A stretch of 56,791 nucleotides of DNA from Pelomonas sp. Root1444 (GTDB taxonomy: Bacteria; Pseudomonadota; Gammaproteobacteria; Burkholderiales; Burkholderiaceae_C): positions 338,795-395,585 of the forward strand of contig NZ_LMFP01000011.1 of NCBI RefSeq assembly GCF_001426885.1, in the 5' to 3' direction. Positions 9,978 to 16,247 of this stretch are shown in pieces. Both the position numbers and the translations under genes were made by a program. The stretch's first letter is position 1; each line of letters begins with the position of its first letter. Below the pieces are notes generated by a model that saw only the letters and a program-made list of their open reading frames with translations, searched no databases and was not told the DNA's origin.

Positions 9978-10491
9978 TGTTGGCGCGCAGCGTGCGCTCG
10001 TTGGCGATGCGCAGCCGCTCCGATGGCGACACGATGGCATCGGCCAGGCCGGCTTCCTCGGTGTTGGCGATGCGACGCTGGTAGACCACGCGGCCGCTGG
10101 CCTTGTCGACCAGCGTGTAGCGCACCGCCGCGCCGACCGTCACGCCGATGGCCGGCACCGTGGGCTGCTCCAGCTGCAGCAGCTCGGTCTGCAGCTCGAA
10201 GCGCGGCGCCGGCTCGGGGGCTGGCGGCTTCATGCCGACGGCGTGTAGCGATTCCTCCAGCGCCTGCTGCAGCGCCGTGGCGCTGACCTTGGAGCCCCAC
10301 CAGCGCCCGGTCTCCATGCCCCCCTGCACGGGCGCGATGCCGACCTGGAACTTCAGTGCCTCCGGCACCCAGCCGCGGATCTGCAGCGCATCGGCTGGCG
10401 CGACCGCCATGGGCAGCGGCTGGCTGGGCGTGCCGCAACCTACCAGCAGCAGGGCCAGCAAGGCGGCGGGAATGAAGGTCAGGCGCGACAT
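9937..10491 (-). CDS. Predicted lipoprotein, uncharacterised
   Basis: A 184-residue protein with a lipoprotein signal peptide (MSRLTFIPAALLALLLVGC; lipobox LVGC), so it should be anchored to the membrane by lipid. The mature part contains VGIAPVQGG, a tryptophan pair (GRWWGSKV) and a C-terminal region rich in Arg and Leu that resembles the ABC-auxiliary/LptE-like class of small lipoproteins in general character only. I do not recognise a named family. It converges with the MFS gene and follows, on the same strand, the two-gene GAF/receiver unit 70 bases away. Confidence 0.75.
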   Translation of the reverse strand: MSRLTFIPAALLALLLVGCGTPSQPLPMAVAPADALQIRGWVPEALKFQVGIAPVQGGMETGRWWGSKVSATALQQALEESLHAVGMKPPAPEPAPRFELQTELLQLEQPTVPAIGVTVGAAVRYTLVDKASGRVVYQRRIANTEEAGLADAIVSPSERLRIANERTLRANISLLLRDLVTLRP

Positions 10492-10561
10492 GGCGGGCCC
10501 ATGCTAGGCCGAAGTGGCCGCCACGGTTTCGACAAAAGCGCCGCTGCGAGCGGTCATTTCC

Positions 10562-10972
10562 TCAGCCTTGCGACAGCGGCGCTGGCGCGCCGAGGGCGGA
10601 GATCACCTCCAGCATGCCGCGCACCTTGAAGGGCTTGAGCAGCAGACGGCAGATGTCGAGCTCCTTGAGCCGCAGTGCCAGCTCGACGTCGCAGTGCGTG
10701 GCGGTGGCGGCGATAGGCACGTCCGCCGGGTGCTGCGCCTCGCCGGCGCGCACCCGGCGCATCAACGCCAGCGCCTCGCCTTCCTCGTCGACAGCCATCA
10801 GCAGCGCATCGAAGCGGCGCTCCGCCAGCAGGCGCCCGGCGACCGCGGGGCTGGTGGCCTCCTGCACGTCGGCCAGGCCCATGTCGCGCGCCAGCGTCGA
10901 CACGGTGCGGCGCATCACGAACTGCGGCTCCAGCAACAGCAGCCGGCCCCTGGGCACGATGCGCGCGTTCAT
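10562..10972 (-). CDS. Degenerate receiver-domain protein (pseudo-receiver)
   Basis: A 136-residue stand-alone domain with the response-regulator receiver fold: an N-terminal strand RLLLLEPQF, a central strand RRFDALLMAV, a Thr-containing strand IAATATH and the conserved Lys in CRLLLKPFK. In a normal receiver the residue after DALLM would be the phosphoacceptor Asp; here it is Ala, and the acidic pair at the end of strand 1 is reduced to one Glu. It should therefore not be phosphorylated in the usual way. The ATG overlaps the stop of the upstream GAF gene by four bases (ATGA), so the two are translated together. Longer in-frame starts are less likely because they run through the GAF gene. Confidence 0.7.
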   Translation of the reverse strand: MNARIVPRGRLLLLEPQFVMRRTVSTLARDMGLADVQEATSPAVAGRLLAERRFDALLMAVDEEGEALALMRRVRAGEAQHPADVPIAATATHCDVELALRLKELDICRLLLKPFKVRGMLEVISALGAPAPLSQG

Positions 10973-11475
10973 CCGCCAGCCTCCGGCTCCGTCTGGCCGG
11001 CCAGCTCGGCGGCGGCCATGTCGCGCAGCGTGCCCAGGATGGCACGGTCCATGGCGTCGAGTTCGCGCGGCCGGGTGTCGATGAGGCAGAGCGTGCCGAG
11101 CACCGCGCCACCCGGCAGCCGCAGCGGCGCGCCGATGTAGAAGCGGATGAATGGGGCGCCGACGACGAGGGGGTTGTCGACGAAGCGCGGGTCGCGGGCC
11201 GCGTCCACCACCTCGAACAGCCCGGGCTGCAGGATGGCGTGGCCGCAGAAGGAAATCTCGCGCGAGGTTTCGCAGGCATCCAGGCCGACGCGGGCCTTGA
11301 ACCACTGGCGGTCGCGGTCGACGAGGGTGATCAGCGCGATCGGGACGTCGAACTCGCTGGCCGCGAACGCCACGATGCGGTCAAAGCGCTCCTCGGGTGG
11401 CGTATCGAGGATCAGCAATTCGCGCAGCGCGCGCAACCGTTCTTCATCGTCGGCAGGGATGGGGGCGGGCAGCAT
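10969..11475 (-). CDS. GAF domain protein
   Basis: A 168-residue protein that is almost entirely one GAF domain, of the kind often fused to diguanylate cyclases or histidine kinases. Visible hallmarks are LLILDTPPEERFDRI at the start, IALITLVDRDRQWFKARVGL, the ETSREISFCGHAI segment and LGTLCLIDTRPREL. Stand-alone GAF proteins bind small ligands or serve as light/redox sensors; the Cys in SFCGHAI is typical of this subfamily. It is coupled by a four-base overlap to the pseudo-receiver, suggesting a sensing pair. Ligand unknown. Confidence 0.85.
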   Translation of the reverse strand: MLPAPIPADDEERLRALRELLILDTPPEERFDRIVAFAASEFDVPIALITLVDRDRQWFKARVGLDACETSREISFCGHAILQPGLFEVVDAARDPRFVDNPLVVGAPFIRFYIGAPLRLPGGAVLGTLCLIDTRPRELDAMDRAILGTLRDMAAAELAGQTEPEAGG

Positions 11476-11530
11476 GGGGCGCTCTCCGTCTGGGCCGTGT
11501 CAGTGTAGACAGGCCGACCGGACCGCCGCA

Positions 11531-12922
11531 TCAAGCCGCTGGCGCGGGATCCGGCAGCGGCGGCAGGCTCAGGCGCGCGCGCAGGCCTGGGCCGTGATGG
11601 GCGTCGAGCAACTCCAGGCGCCCCCCGTGCCGCCCGGCGATGTCGGCGGCGATGGCCAGGCCCAGGCCGCTGCCAGTGCCCGCGGCCTGGCCGCCGCGGC
11701 GAAAGCGCTGCATGGCTGCGGGGCGGTCGGCCGGCGGGATGCCGGGGCCGTTGTCCTCGACCTCCAGCCAGGGCCCTTCGGCGGACGAACCGCAACGCAC
11801 CGTGATGCGCGCCCCGGCGCCGGCATAGCTGACCGCGTTGTGGACCAGGTTCTCCAACGCCTCGCGCAGCAGGAAGGCGTGCCCCAGCGCCGGCGCGTCG
11901 GCCAGCTCGAAGCCCAAGTCGACGCCCGACGGCAGCGCGCGGTGGGCCCAGTCCTGGCCGCTTTCGATGGCGATGTCGCGCAGATCCAGCGCGGCGCCGA
12001 CGTCGACGCTGCGGTCCTCGGCGCGGGCCAGCGACAGCAGCTGCTGGGCCAGCCGGGCACTGCGCACGACGCGCTGGCGCAGCCGATCGAGCAGCGGTTC
12101 GACGCGCTGGTCATGCGGCTCGAGCATGGCCAGCTCGATCTCCGTCTGCAGCGACGTCAGTGGCGTGCGCAGCTGGTGGGCCGCATCGGCCAGGAACTCG
12201 CGCTGGGCACCGGCCGCGCGGTCCAGGCGCTCGAAGAGACGGTTGAAGGCGGCCTGCAGCGGCACCAGCTCACGCGGCAGGCGGGCCGTCAGCGGCGTCA
12301 GGCGGTGCAGGTCGCGGCGCTCCAGCTCGGCACTCAGGCCGGTCAGCGGCACCAGCCCCTGGCGGATGGCCCACCAGCCGGCCAGGGCCAGCAGCAGCGC
12401 GAGCGTGAGGCCGTTCAGCGCCACCAGGCCGCCAATCTCGCGCTGCAGCGCGTCGCGCTTGTGCAGCGTCTCGGCAACGAGGATCTGGCAGACACCCTGG
12501 CCGCAGTCTCGGCCCAGCTGTACCAGCCGGAGCTCGCGGCCGCGCAGCTTCACGTCGCCGTAGTACGTGTCGCCCGCCGGCTGCGGCCGCGGCTGCGGTT
12601 GCACTTCGGCCAGGCCGGCGTCGCCCTGCATCACCTCGCCGCGCGGGCCGAGCACGAGGTAAAAGACATCGTCCTGCCGGTCGAAGCGCAGCGCGCGGTC
12701 CATGGTCGCGCTGATGTCGATGCGCAGCTCGCCGCCGCGCAGGTCGATCTGCCCGGCCAGCGTCAGCGCGGTGTCCTCCAGGCCGTCGTCCAGCCAGCTC
12801 TGCGCGCTGCTCTGCACCTGGTGGTACAGGGCGATGCCGAGCAAGGGGGTGGCCACCAGCAGCGGCAGCATCAACCAGCCGAAGAGCCGGCGCTGCAGGC
12901 TGGAGCGCACGCCTTCAGCCAC
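11531..12922 (-). CDS. Sensor histidine kinase, TctE/QseC type
   Basis: An inner-membrane two-component kinase. Two membrane helices flank a periplasmic domain of about 140 residues. The cytoplasmic part has a HAMP-like linker, the H-box with DAAHQLRTPLTSLQTE, the N-box LVHNAVSYAG and the ATP-lid glycines VEDNGPGIP. The response-regulator gene lies immediately upstream on the same strand. The start is uncertain: no ATG exists in frame. I use a GTG; another GTG lies 12 bases downstream, a TTG 21 bases upstream, and a CTG that overlaps the regulator stop has a good GAGGAAA ribosome-binding site. The ATG seen near that site is in another frame and stops after 23 codons. Confidence 0.88.
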   Translation of the reverse strand: MAEGVRSSLQRRLFGWLMLPLLVATPLLGIALYHQVQSSAQSWLDDGLEDTALTLAGQIDLRGGELRIDISATMDRALRFDRQDDVFYLVLGPRGEVMQGDAGLAEVQPQPRPQPAGDTYYGDVKLRGRELRLVQLGRDCGQGVCQILVAETLHKRDALQREIGGLVALNGLTLALLLALAGWWAIRQGLVPLTGLSAELERRDLHRLTPLTARLPRELVPLQAAFNRLFERLDRAAGAQREFLADAAHQLRTPLTSLQTEIELAMLEPHDQRVEPLLDRLRQRVVRSARLAQQLLSLARAEDRSVDVGAALDLRDIAIESGQDWAHRALPSGVDLGFELADAPALGHAFLLREALENLVHNAVSYAGAGARITVRCGSSAEGPWLEVEDNGPGIPPADRPAAMQRFRRGGQAAGTGSGLGLAIAADIAGRHGGRLELLDAHHGPGLRARLSLPPLPDPAPAA

Positions 12923-12987
12923 CCAGGGGCCGAGCGCCGTCAACTCGGAGTACCGGCCAAGGTACGCCTTGGACGAGGGGCTCCATG

Positions 12988-13656
12988 TCAGCCGATTTCC
13001 TCGAGCAAGTAGCCGAGGCCGCGCACGGTGCGCAACTGCACGCCGCCCGGCTCGATCTTGGCGCGCAGCCGCGACAGGCAGACCTCGATGGCGTTGTCGC
13101 TGACGCCCTGGTCCCAGGCATTGCTGGCCAGCGCGATGTGCTCCTTGGGCACCACCTTGCCGGCGCGCGCCATCAGGAAGCCCAGCACGTCCCACTCGCG
13201 CGCGGACAGGGCCAGCGGCTCCTCGTCGATGTAGGCGCGACGCGCCTCCTGGTCGATGCGCAGGCGCGCCAGCTGCAGCTGGTTGCTGGTGCGCGCCTGG
13301 CTGCGGCGCACGAGAGCGCGGGCGCGGGCGACGAGTTCGGTCAGCGCAAAGGGCTTGACGAGGTAGTCGTCCGCCCCGCCTTCCAGCCCGCGCACGCGGT
13401 CCTCGACGGCGTCGCGTGCGGTGAGGATCAGCACCGGCACGGCCAGGCCCTCGGCACGCACGCGGCGCAGCGTCTCGAAACCGTCGATGCCGGCCAGGCC
13501 GATGTCGAGGATGAGCAGGTCGTAGGCGTCCTCGCGCAGCGAGCGCGGCACCGGTTCACCACGGGCCGAGCAGTCGACCACCCAGCCCTGCGAACGCAGT
13601 GCGCGGGCGGTGGTCTCGACGAGTTGTTCGTCGTCTTCGACAAGCAGGATGCGCAT
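12988..13656 (-). CDS. OmpR-family response regulator, TctD-like
   Basis: A 222-residue response regulator. The receiver domain shows the acidic pair in LLVEDDEQL, the phosphoacceptor Asp in LLILDIGLAG and the Lys in YLVKPFAL. A winged-helix OmpR/PhoB DNA-binding domain follows, with LSAREWDVLGFLM and a recognition helix ending in SRLRAKIEPGG. The ATG at MRILLVED is preferred over an in-frame start further upstream because it begins exactly at the receiver fold. It precedes its histidine kinase partner in one operon. Relatives control carboxylate transport, but no transporter target is seen here. Confidence 0.92.
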   Translation of the reverse strand: MRILLVEDDEQLVETTARALRSQGWVVDCSARGEPVPRSLREDAYDLLILDIGLAGIDGFETLRRVRAEGLAVPVLILTARDAVEDRVRGLEGGADDYLVKPFALTELVARARALVRRSQARTSNQLQLARLRIDQEARRAYIDEEPLALSAREWDVLGFLMARAGKVVPKEHIALASNAWDQGVSDNAIEVCLSRLRAKIEPGGVQLRTVRGLGYLLEEIG

Positions 13657-13717
13657 GGGCGGCAGTATGGCGCGAGACCGGTCAGGCTGCTGACGCCGGG
13701 CTGTCACGGCCGCGGCG

Positions 13718-14122
13718 TCAGGCGGCGCCGAAGTCCTTCAACGCCTGCCTGAGCCGCTTGCGCCCGTCGCTGTTGGTGCCGCGATAGGTCTTCAGCGCCA
13801 GGGCCAGGAACTGCTGCTCGGCGGGCGTCAGGCCGGTCGGCTCGCGGGCCTCGTCGATCCAGCCCGCGGGCTTGCCGCAGTGGTGCTCGATCTGGCGCGC
13901 CAGCTTGTCGCCGATGGGGCGGGCGCCGCTCTTGGCCATGGACCAGGTCGCGCCGCTGACGCCGATGCGCGCGGCCCAGGCGGCCTCCAGGCCCTTGGGC
14001 GGGTCGCCCGCCGTGATGCGCTCTTCCGCGAAAGTCTGGAAGAGAGCCAGGGCGTTGAGCCGACGGATGGTGGCGGGGCTGGACACGTGGATGGGTCGAA
14101 GGATGGAGTGTTGTGAAAACAC
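13718..14122 (-). CDS. Small helix-turn-helix protein, XRE/phage-repressor-like
   Basis: A 134-residue protein. The middle resembles a lambda-type helix-turn-helix: AAWAARIGVSGATWSMAKSG followed by ARPIGDKLARQIEHHCGKPAGWID, the last part typical of the end of XRE-like DNA-binding domains in Burkholderiales. The C-terminal 40 residues are helical and basic. The GTG start used here sits inside a perfect inverted repeat (TGTGAA-N5-TTCACA), which suggests autorepression; an alternative GTG 36 bases downstream (VSSPATIRR) would put the repeat in the promoter. It diverges from a small ORF and the tRNA-like array, so it could control that island. Confidence 0.65.
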   Translation of the reverse strand: MFSQHSILRPIHVSSPATIRRLNALALFQTFAEERITAGDPPKGLEAAWAARIGVSGATWSMAKSGARPIGDKLARQIEHHCGKPAGWIDEAREPTGLTPAEQQFLALALKTYRGTNSDGRKRLRQALKDFGAA

Positions 14123-14128
14123 TTCACA
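14112..14128. promoter_or_regulatory. Palindrome TGTGAA-N5-TTCACA, candidate operator
   Basis: A perfect 6-bp inverted repeat separated by AACAC overlaps the start of the helix-turn-helix gene and lies about 25 bases from the candidate promoter facing the tRNA-like array. It is a plausible binding site for the adjacent regulator. Confidence 0.5.
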
Positions 14129-14152
14129 TGCATTCTAGGTGGCGTGCCGCGC

Positions 14153-14181
14153 TTGACCAAGACGTGAACGTTCTTAACAAT
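14153..14181 (+). promoter_or_regulatory. Candidate sigma-70 promoter
   Basis: TTGACC and AACAAT are separated by 17 bases. The -35 matches five of six consensus positions and the -10 four of six. The spacer contains the perfect palindrome GAACGTTC. It would start transcription towards the small ORF at 14257. Confidence 0.35.
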
Positions 14182-14256
14182 GCGCGGATTCGCTCAACGC
14201 ACTTGAGCTTTTCCACTCACCCCCAGCCGACGACCGAACCGCTTTCGCGCCCTGCC

Positions 14257-14430
14257 ATGAACCGCCATCTCGTCACCGTCATCGACTTCACCGGCTCCCA
14301 GAGCTGGTGCGATGCCGCGTTGCTGGCGCAGGGATCGAAGCCGGCGGGCATGCCCGGCTTCGTCGCCTATGCACACGACCTGGGTCGTGAGCGCCATGAC
14401 ACCAACCCATCGGGTGAAGGCCCCGGCTAG
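14257..14430 (+). CDS. Small ORF of unknown function (57 residues)
   Basis: A possible 57-residue protein beginning MNRHLVTVIDFTGSQSWCDA and ending in a Gly/Pro-rich tail. It resembles no family I know. It is supported by position: a promoter-like sequence lies 75 bases upstream and a strong intrinsic terminator starts 25 bases past the stop. Inside it, an 8-bp hairpin (GAAGCCGG / CCGGCTTC, about 14338-14362) could also be an RNA structure, so the transcript may be non-coding instead. An in-frame extension to 14113 would run through the operator palindrome and is unlikely. Confidence 0.4.
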   Translation: MNRHLVTVIDFTGSQSWCDAALLAQGSKPAGMPGFVAYAHDLGRERHDTNPSGEGPG

Positions 14431-14455
14431 ACGCCGCCCTTCCACGCTCATTCGA

Positions 14456-14493
14456 GGCCCGGTCTCCTGCCAAGGAACCGGGCCTTTTGTTTT
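14456..14493 (+). terminator. Intrinsic terminator
   Basis: GGCCCGGT and ACCGGGCC form an 8-bp stem whose interior also pairs (TCCT / AGGA), followed by TTTTGTTTT. This is a textbook rho-independent terminator and separates the small ORF from the tRNA-like array. Confidence 0.85.
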
Positions 14494-14770
14494 GCCGCCG
14501 CCGGGGCTGCCCCGGCGCCGCTGCGCACGCGCGGCGCCTGCTCTTTCACAACTCGCATCGATTGCGCGCCGGCTCCACGGCTGGCGCGCATTCAACACTG
14601 GCAGGCGCCGAGGCTCGTCCTCGGCGGCCCTGCCCCATCTCGGGTGTGCCCACGCACAAGCATCGGCCGGCCTGGTGTGCATGTGCGCTCGGGCGGCCGC
14701 CTGTCGCGTGCAGCGACGCGTCACTGGCTTGCGCAGGCCGGTCGCGTCGCGTGTGGACACAGCCGAGATG
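14494..14770. other. Gene-free spacer full of strong hairpins before the tRNA array
   Basis: No convincing ORF. Several strong hairpins are visible: GCCGGGG-ctg-CCCCGGC just after the terminator; GCGCGCC / GGCGCGC with a 12-base loop at 14564-14589; and CAGG-CGCCGAGG / CCTCGGCG-gc-CCTG at 14602-14632, 12 bp with a 5-base loop. Weaker ones follow (TGTGC-ccac-GCACA). The density of perfect stems is higher than in neighbouring gaps and suggests a structured RNA, leader or degenerate tRNA relics. Confidence 0.4.
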
Positions 14771-14778
14771 GCTTTACT

Positions 14779-14853
14779 GCCCCGTTGGACTTCCGGTGAG
14801 GTCCTCGGCCCTTCAAGCCGAAGAGGCGGGTTCGACTCCCGCACGGGGTACCA
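14779..14853 (+). tRNA. tRNA-Glu(TTC)-like, unusual C33
   Basis: Folds as a cloverleaf: acceptor GCCCCGT / ACGGGGT (first pair G-T), D-arm GAC / GTC around TTCCGGTGAG, anticodon arm TCGGC / GCCGA, 4-base variable loop AGAG, and T-arm GCGGG-TTCGACT-CCCGC, then A and an encoded CCA. The 7-base anticodon loop is CCTTCAA, giving anticodon TTC, but the nearly invariant U33 is C. It is therefore either a weak translational tRNA or a specialised tRNA-like RNA. It is the first of the array upstream of the HNH, slipin and RtcB genes. Confidence 0.65.
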
Positions 14854-14866
14854 GCTGTTTACCGAA

Positions 14867-14896
14867 GCCCCTCGTCGAGCTCACGCTTCGAGGGGC
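14867..14896. other. Hairpin between tRNA-like genes
   Basis: GCCCCTCG pairs with CGAGGGGC over 8 bp, and the interior adds GAGC / GCTT with a TCAC tetraloop. No U-run follows. It may be a processing site or a further structured RNA in the tRNA array. Confidence 0.4.
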
Positions 14897-14954
14897 GCAA
14901 ACCGGCCGCAACGATTGGGCGGCGTCGGAACCCGTCACCGACAACCTTCATCAC

Positions 14955-15032
14955 TCCGGGTGTAGCTCAACCAGGTAGAGCGCCTGCTTTGGGAGCAGGT
15001 GGCTGCACGTTCAACTCGTGCCACCCGGACCA
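14955..15032 (+). tRNA. tRNA-Pro(TGG)
   Basis: Full cloverleaf: acceptor TCCGGGT / ACCCGGA, D-stem GCTC / GAGC, anticodon arm CCTGC-TTTGGGA-GCAGG (anticodon TGG, normal U33) and T-arm GCACG-TTCAACT-CGTGC, with encoded CCA. The sequence differs from the usual housekeeping bacterial tRNA-Pro start (CGGGG...), which fits an extra copy belonging to the array. Confidence 0.85.
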
Positions 15033-15045
15033 TTCGTTCATTCAT

Positions 15046-15121
15046 GTCGCCATAGCTCAGTTGGAAGAGCGCCGGTCTGTCGAACCGGAGGTCGCGGGGT
15101 CGGGACCCGCTGGCGGCGCCA
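15046..15121 (+). tRNA. tRNA-Asp(GTC)-like, atypical T-loop
   Basis: Acceptor GTCGCCA / TGGCGGC (one G-T pair), D-stem GCTC / GAGC, anticodon arm CCGGT-CTGTCGA-ACCGG (anticodon GTC, normal U33) and T-stem GCGGG / CCCGC, then G and encoded CCA. The T-loop reads GTCGGGA instead of the usual TTCGANT, which is rare in working tRNAs. Only 13 bases separate it from tRNA-Pro, so the two are surely cotranscribed. Confidence 0.75.
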
Positions 15122-15166
15122 CGCGTCATTTCATCCACCGCGCCAGCCCAAGGAAAGGAGGCCACC

Positions 15167-15727
15167 ATGCACGACGTTTTGCAGTTGGACATCACCGGCC
15201 TGCCACAGGCCTGGATCTCGGTGGAGCAGGCCGCCTGCCTGGTCGCCACCGACGCGGTGGTCTGGTCCGCCGGAGATCAGCCGCTGGCCGTCATGCGCGG
15301 CGGCGTCAACACCGCCACGGGCCGTCAGTCGGTGCTGGCCGTGCCGCCCATCGTCGCCTTGCGCGGCGCGTCGAGGATCAACCTCTTCGACGTCGTGCCG
15401 ACCTTCGGCAAGGGCAAGCTGCTCAAGCGCGACAGGCACACCTGCGCCTATTGCGGCGTGGTGCAGGACCACCGCGCGCTGACGGTGGACCACATCGTCC
15501 CGGCCAGCCGTGGCGGTGCCTTGAGCTGGATGAACACGGTCGCCGCCTGCCGCGCCTGCAATTCGCGCAAGGCCGCCCGCACGCCGGACGAAGCGCGCAT
15601 GCCGCTGCTGTTCGCGCCGTTCGTGCCGAGCCGCTTCGAGGACTTCATCCTCAAGGGTCGCTACATCCGCGCGGACGTGCACGACTGGCTGGCCGCGCGC
15701 CTGCCGAAGGGATCGCGGCTGAGCTGA
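15167..15727 (+). CDS. HNH endonuclease inside a tRNA-like array
   Basis: A 186-residue protein with an intact HNH nuclease domain: zinc-site pairs CAYC (Cys93, Cys96) and CRAC (Cys128, Cys131), the catalytic-region motif LTVDHIVPASRGG with His109, and Asn132 in CNSRK. HNH domains cut DNA, occasionally RNA. The N-terminal 85 residues are less typical and may bind the target. A strong ribosome-binding site (AGGAGG, 6 bases upstream) supports the ATG. It lies between tRNA-like genes, 46 bases after tRNA-Asp, in the same direction as slipin and RtcB. It may be a free-living nuclease of the cluster or a homing-type passenger; the context cannot decide. Confidence 0.88.
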   Translation: MHDVLQLDITGLPQAWISVEQAACLVATDAVVWSAGDQPLAVMRGGVNTATGRQSVLAVPPIVALRGASRINLFDVVPTFGKGKLLKRDRHTCAYCGVVQDHRALTVDHIVPASRGGALSWMNTVAACRACNSRKAARTPDEARMPLLFAPFVPSRFEDFILKGRYIRADVHDWLAARLPKGSRLS

Positions 15728-15861
15728 AAGGCTCGGGCGCCCACGAGTCTGCCGAGGAAGGCAAGGGCTCACAGGCCGGGGTTCCCAAGCCCCGCCGGTG
15801 CGCTGTGGCCAGGTCCGCCTGTCGCCGCAACGTATGCCGCCCTGCTGGAATTGGCCGATCT
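15728..15861. other. Structured spacer after the HNH gene
   Basis: No ORF supported. It contains a run of hairpins: GGCTCG / CGAGTC around GGCGCCCA (15731-15750), TGCC-gaggaa-GGCA, and CGGGG / CCCCG with an 8-base loop TTCCCAAG that resembles a T-arm. No matching acceptor stem was found, so I do not call a tRNA; it may be a decayed one. The bases GGAATTGG near 15848 resemble a tRNA-Leu D-loop. Confidence 0.35.
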
Positions 15862-15915
15862 AGGAAAGACATGGTGTCCCGCAAGGGCGGGGTTCGTATC
15901 CCTGCTTTCCTGCCA
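15862..15915 (+). ncRNA. Minimal tRNA-like RNA lacking D- and anticodon arms
   Basis: A perfect 7-bp acceptor (AGGAAAG / CTTTCCT), a T-arm (CGGGG-TTCGTAT-CCCTG, one G-T pair), a discriminator G and an encoded CCA are all in canonical register. Only 19 bases separate the 5' acceptor strand from the T-arm; they hold one small hairpin, CCC-GCAA-GGG. There is thus no room for D- and anticodon arms. The result resembles a minihelix-type tRNA mimic that CCA-dependent enzymes or RNA-end-processing enzymes could recognise. It abuts the next tRNA-like gene directly. Confidence 0.5.
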
Positions 15916-15987
15916 TTTGGATAGCTCAAACGGTAGAGCAACGAACCAGTAATTCGTGTGTCGCGGGTTCGATTCCCGCTCCAAAAC
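15916..15987 (+). tRNA. tRNA-Thr(AGT)-like, degenerate
   Basis: Acceptor TTTGGA / TCCAAA (six pairs; the seventh would be A-A), T8-A9, D-arm GCTC-AAACGGTA-GAGC, anticodon arm ACGAA-CCAGTAA-TTCGT, variable loop GTGTC and a perfect T-arm GCGGG-TTCGATT-CCCGC. The anticodon would be AGT. As in the first array member, position 33 is C, and no CCA follows. Its 5' end touches the CCA of the preceding tRNA-like RNA. These defects argue against a role in translation. Confidence 0.6.
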
Positions 15988-16247
15988 TTGGATTTCCCAT
16001 CCAGGAACCACCGGTCGCAAGACCACCCCGCCGAACGTGCGCCCCGGCCCCGGCCGGACCGCGCATCAGCGGCCCGCGCTCGCGCGCCGGGCAAGCGGGG
16101 CTCTGCTTCCACGGCCAGCAGCGAACGCCTTCAGGGAGGAGGCGCTCGACGCGCACCGTGGTGCCAGGCCCTGGCATCCGACGTCCGCACGGGCTGCTGT
16201 AACGGCACCCTCATCCCATCAACACGCGTCACCACAAGGAGAACACC
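15988..16247. other. Leader between the tRNA-like array and the slipin gene
   Basis: No ORF supported. Hairpins visible: TTGGAT-ttccc-ATCCAG immediately after the last tRNA-like gene, GGTC-GCAA-GACC with a GNRA tetraloop (16013-16024), and TGCCAG-gcc-CTGGCA (16162-16176). None is followed by a U-run, so transcription from the array probably continues into the slipin gene, whose ribosome-binding site (AAGGAG) ends this stretch. Confidence 0.4.

Noticed and set aside
12915-13121. ORF starting at the ATG (MEPLVQGV) between regulator and kinase
   Set aside because: From this ATG it stops after 23 codons with no similarity to any protein; kept only as a note on the kinase start.
14113-14256. N-terminal extension of the small ORF
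   Set aside because: It would translate through the operator palindrome and promoter-like sequence and adds no recognisable domain.
15728-15820. Additional full-length tRNA after the HNH gene
   Set aside because: A T-arm-like hairpin is present, but its loop has eight bases and no acceptor strand pairs at the right distances.
15835-15915. Standard tRNA-Leu with long variable arm
   Set aside because: GGAATTGG looks like a leucine D-loop, but the only 5' strand that pairs with the 3' acceptor starts downstream of it, which leaves no room for a full tRNA.
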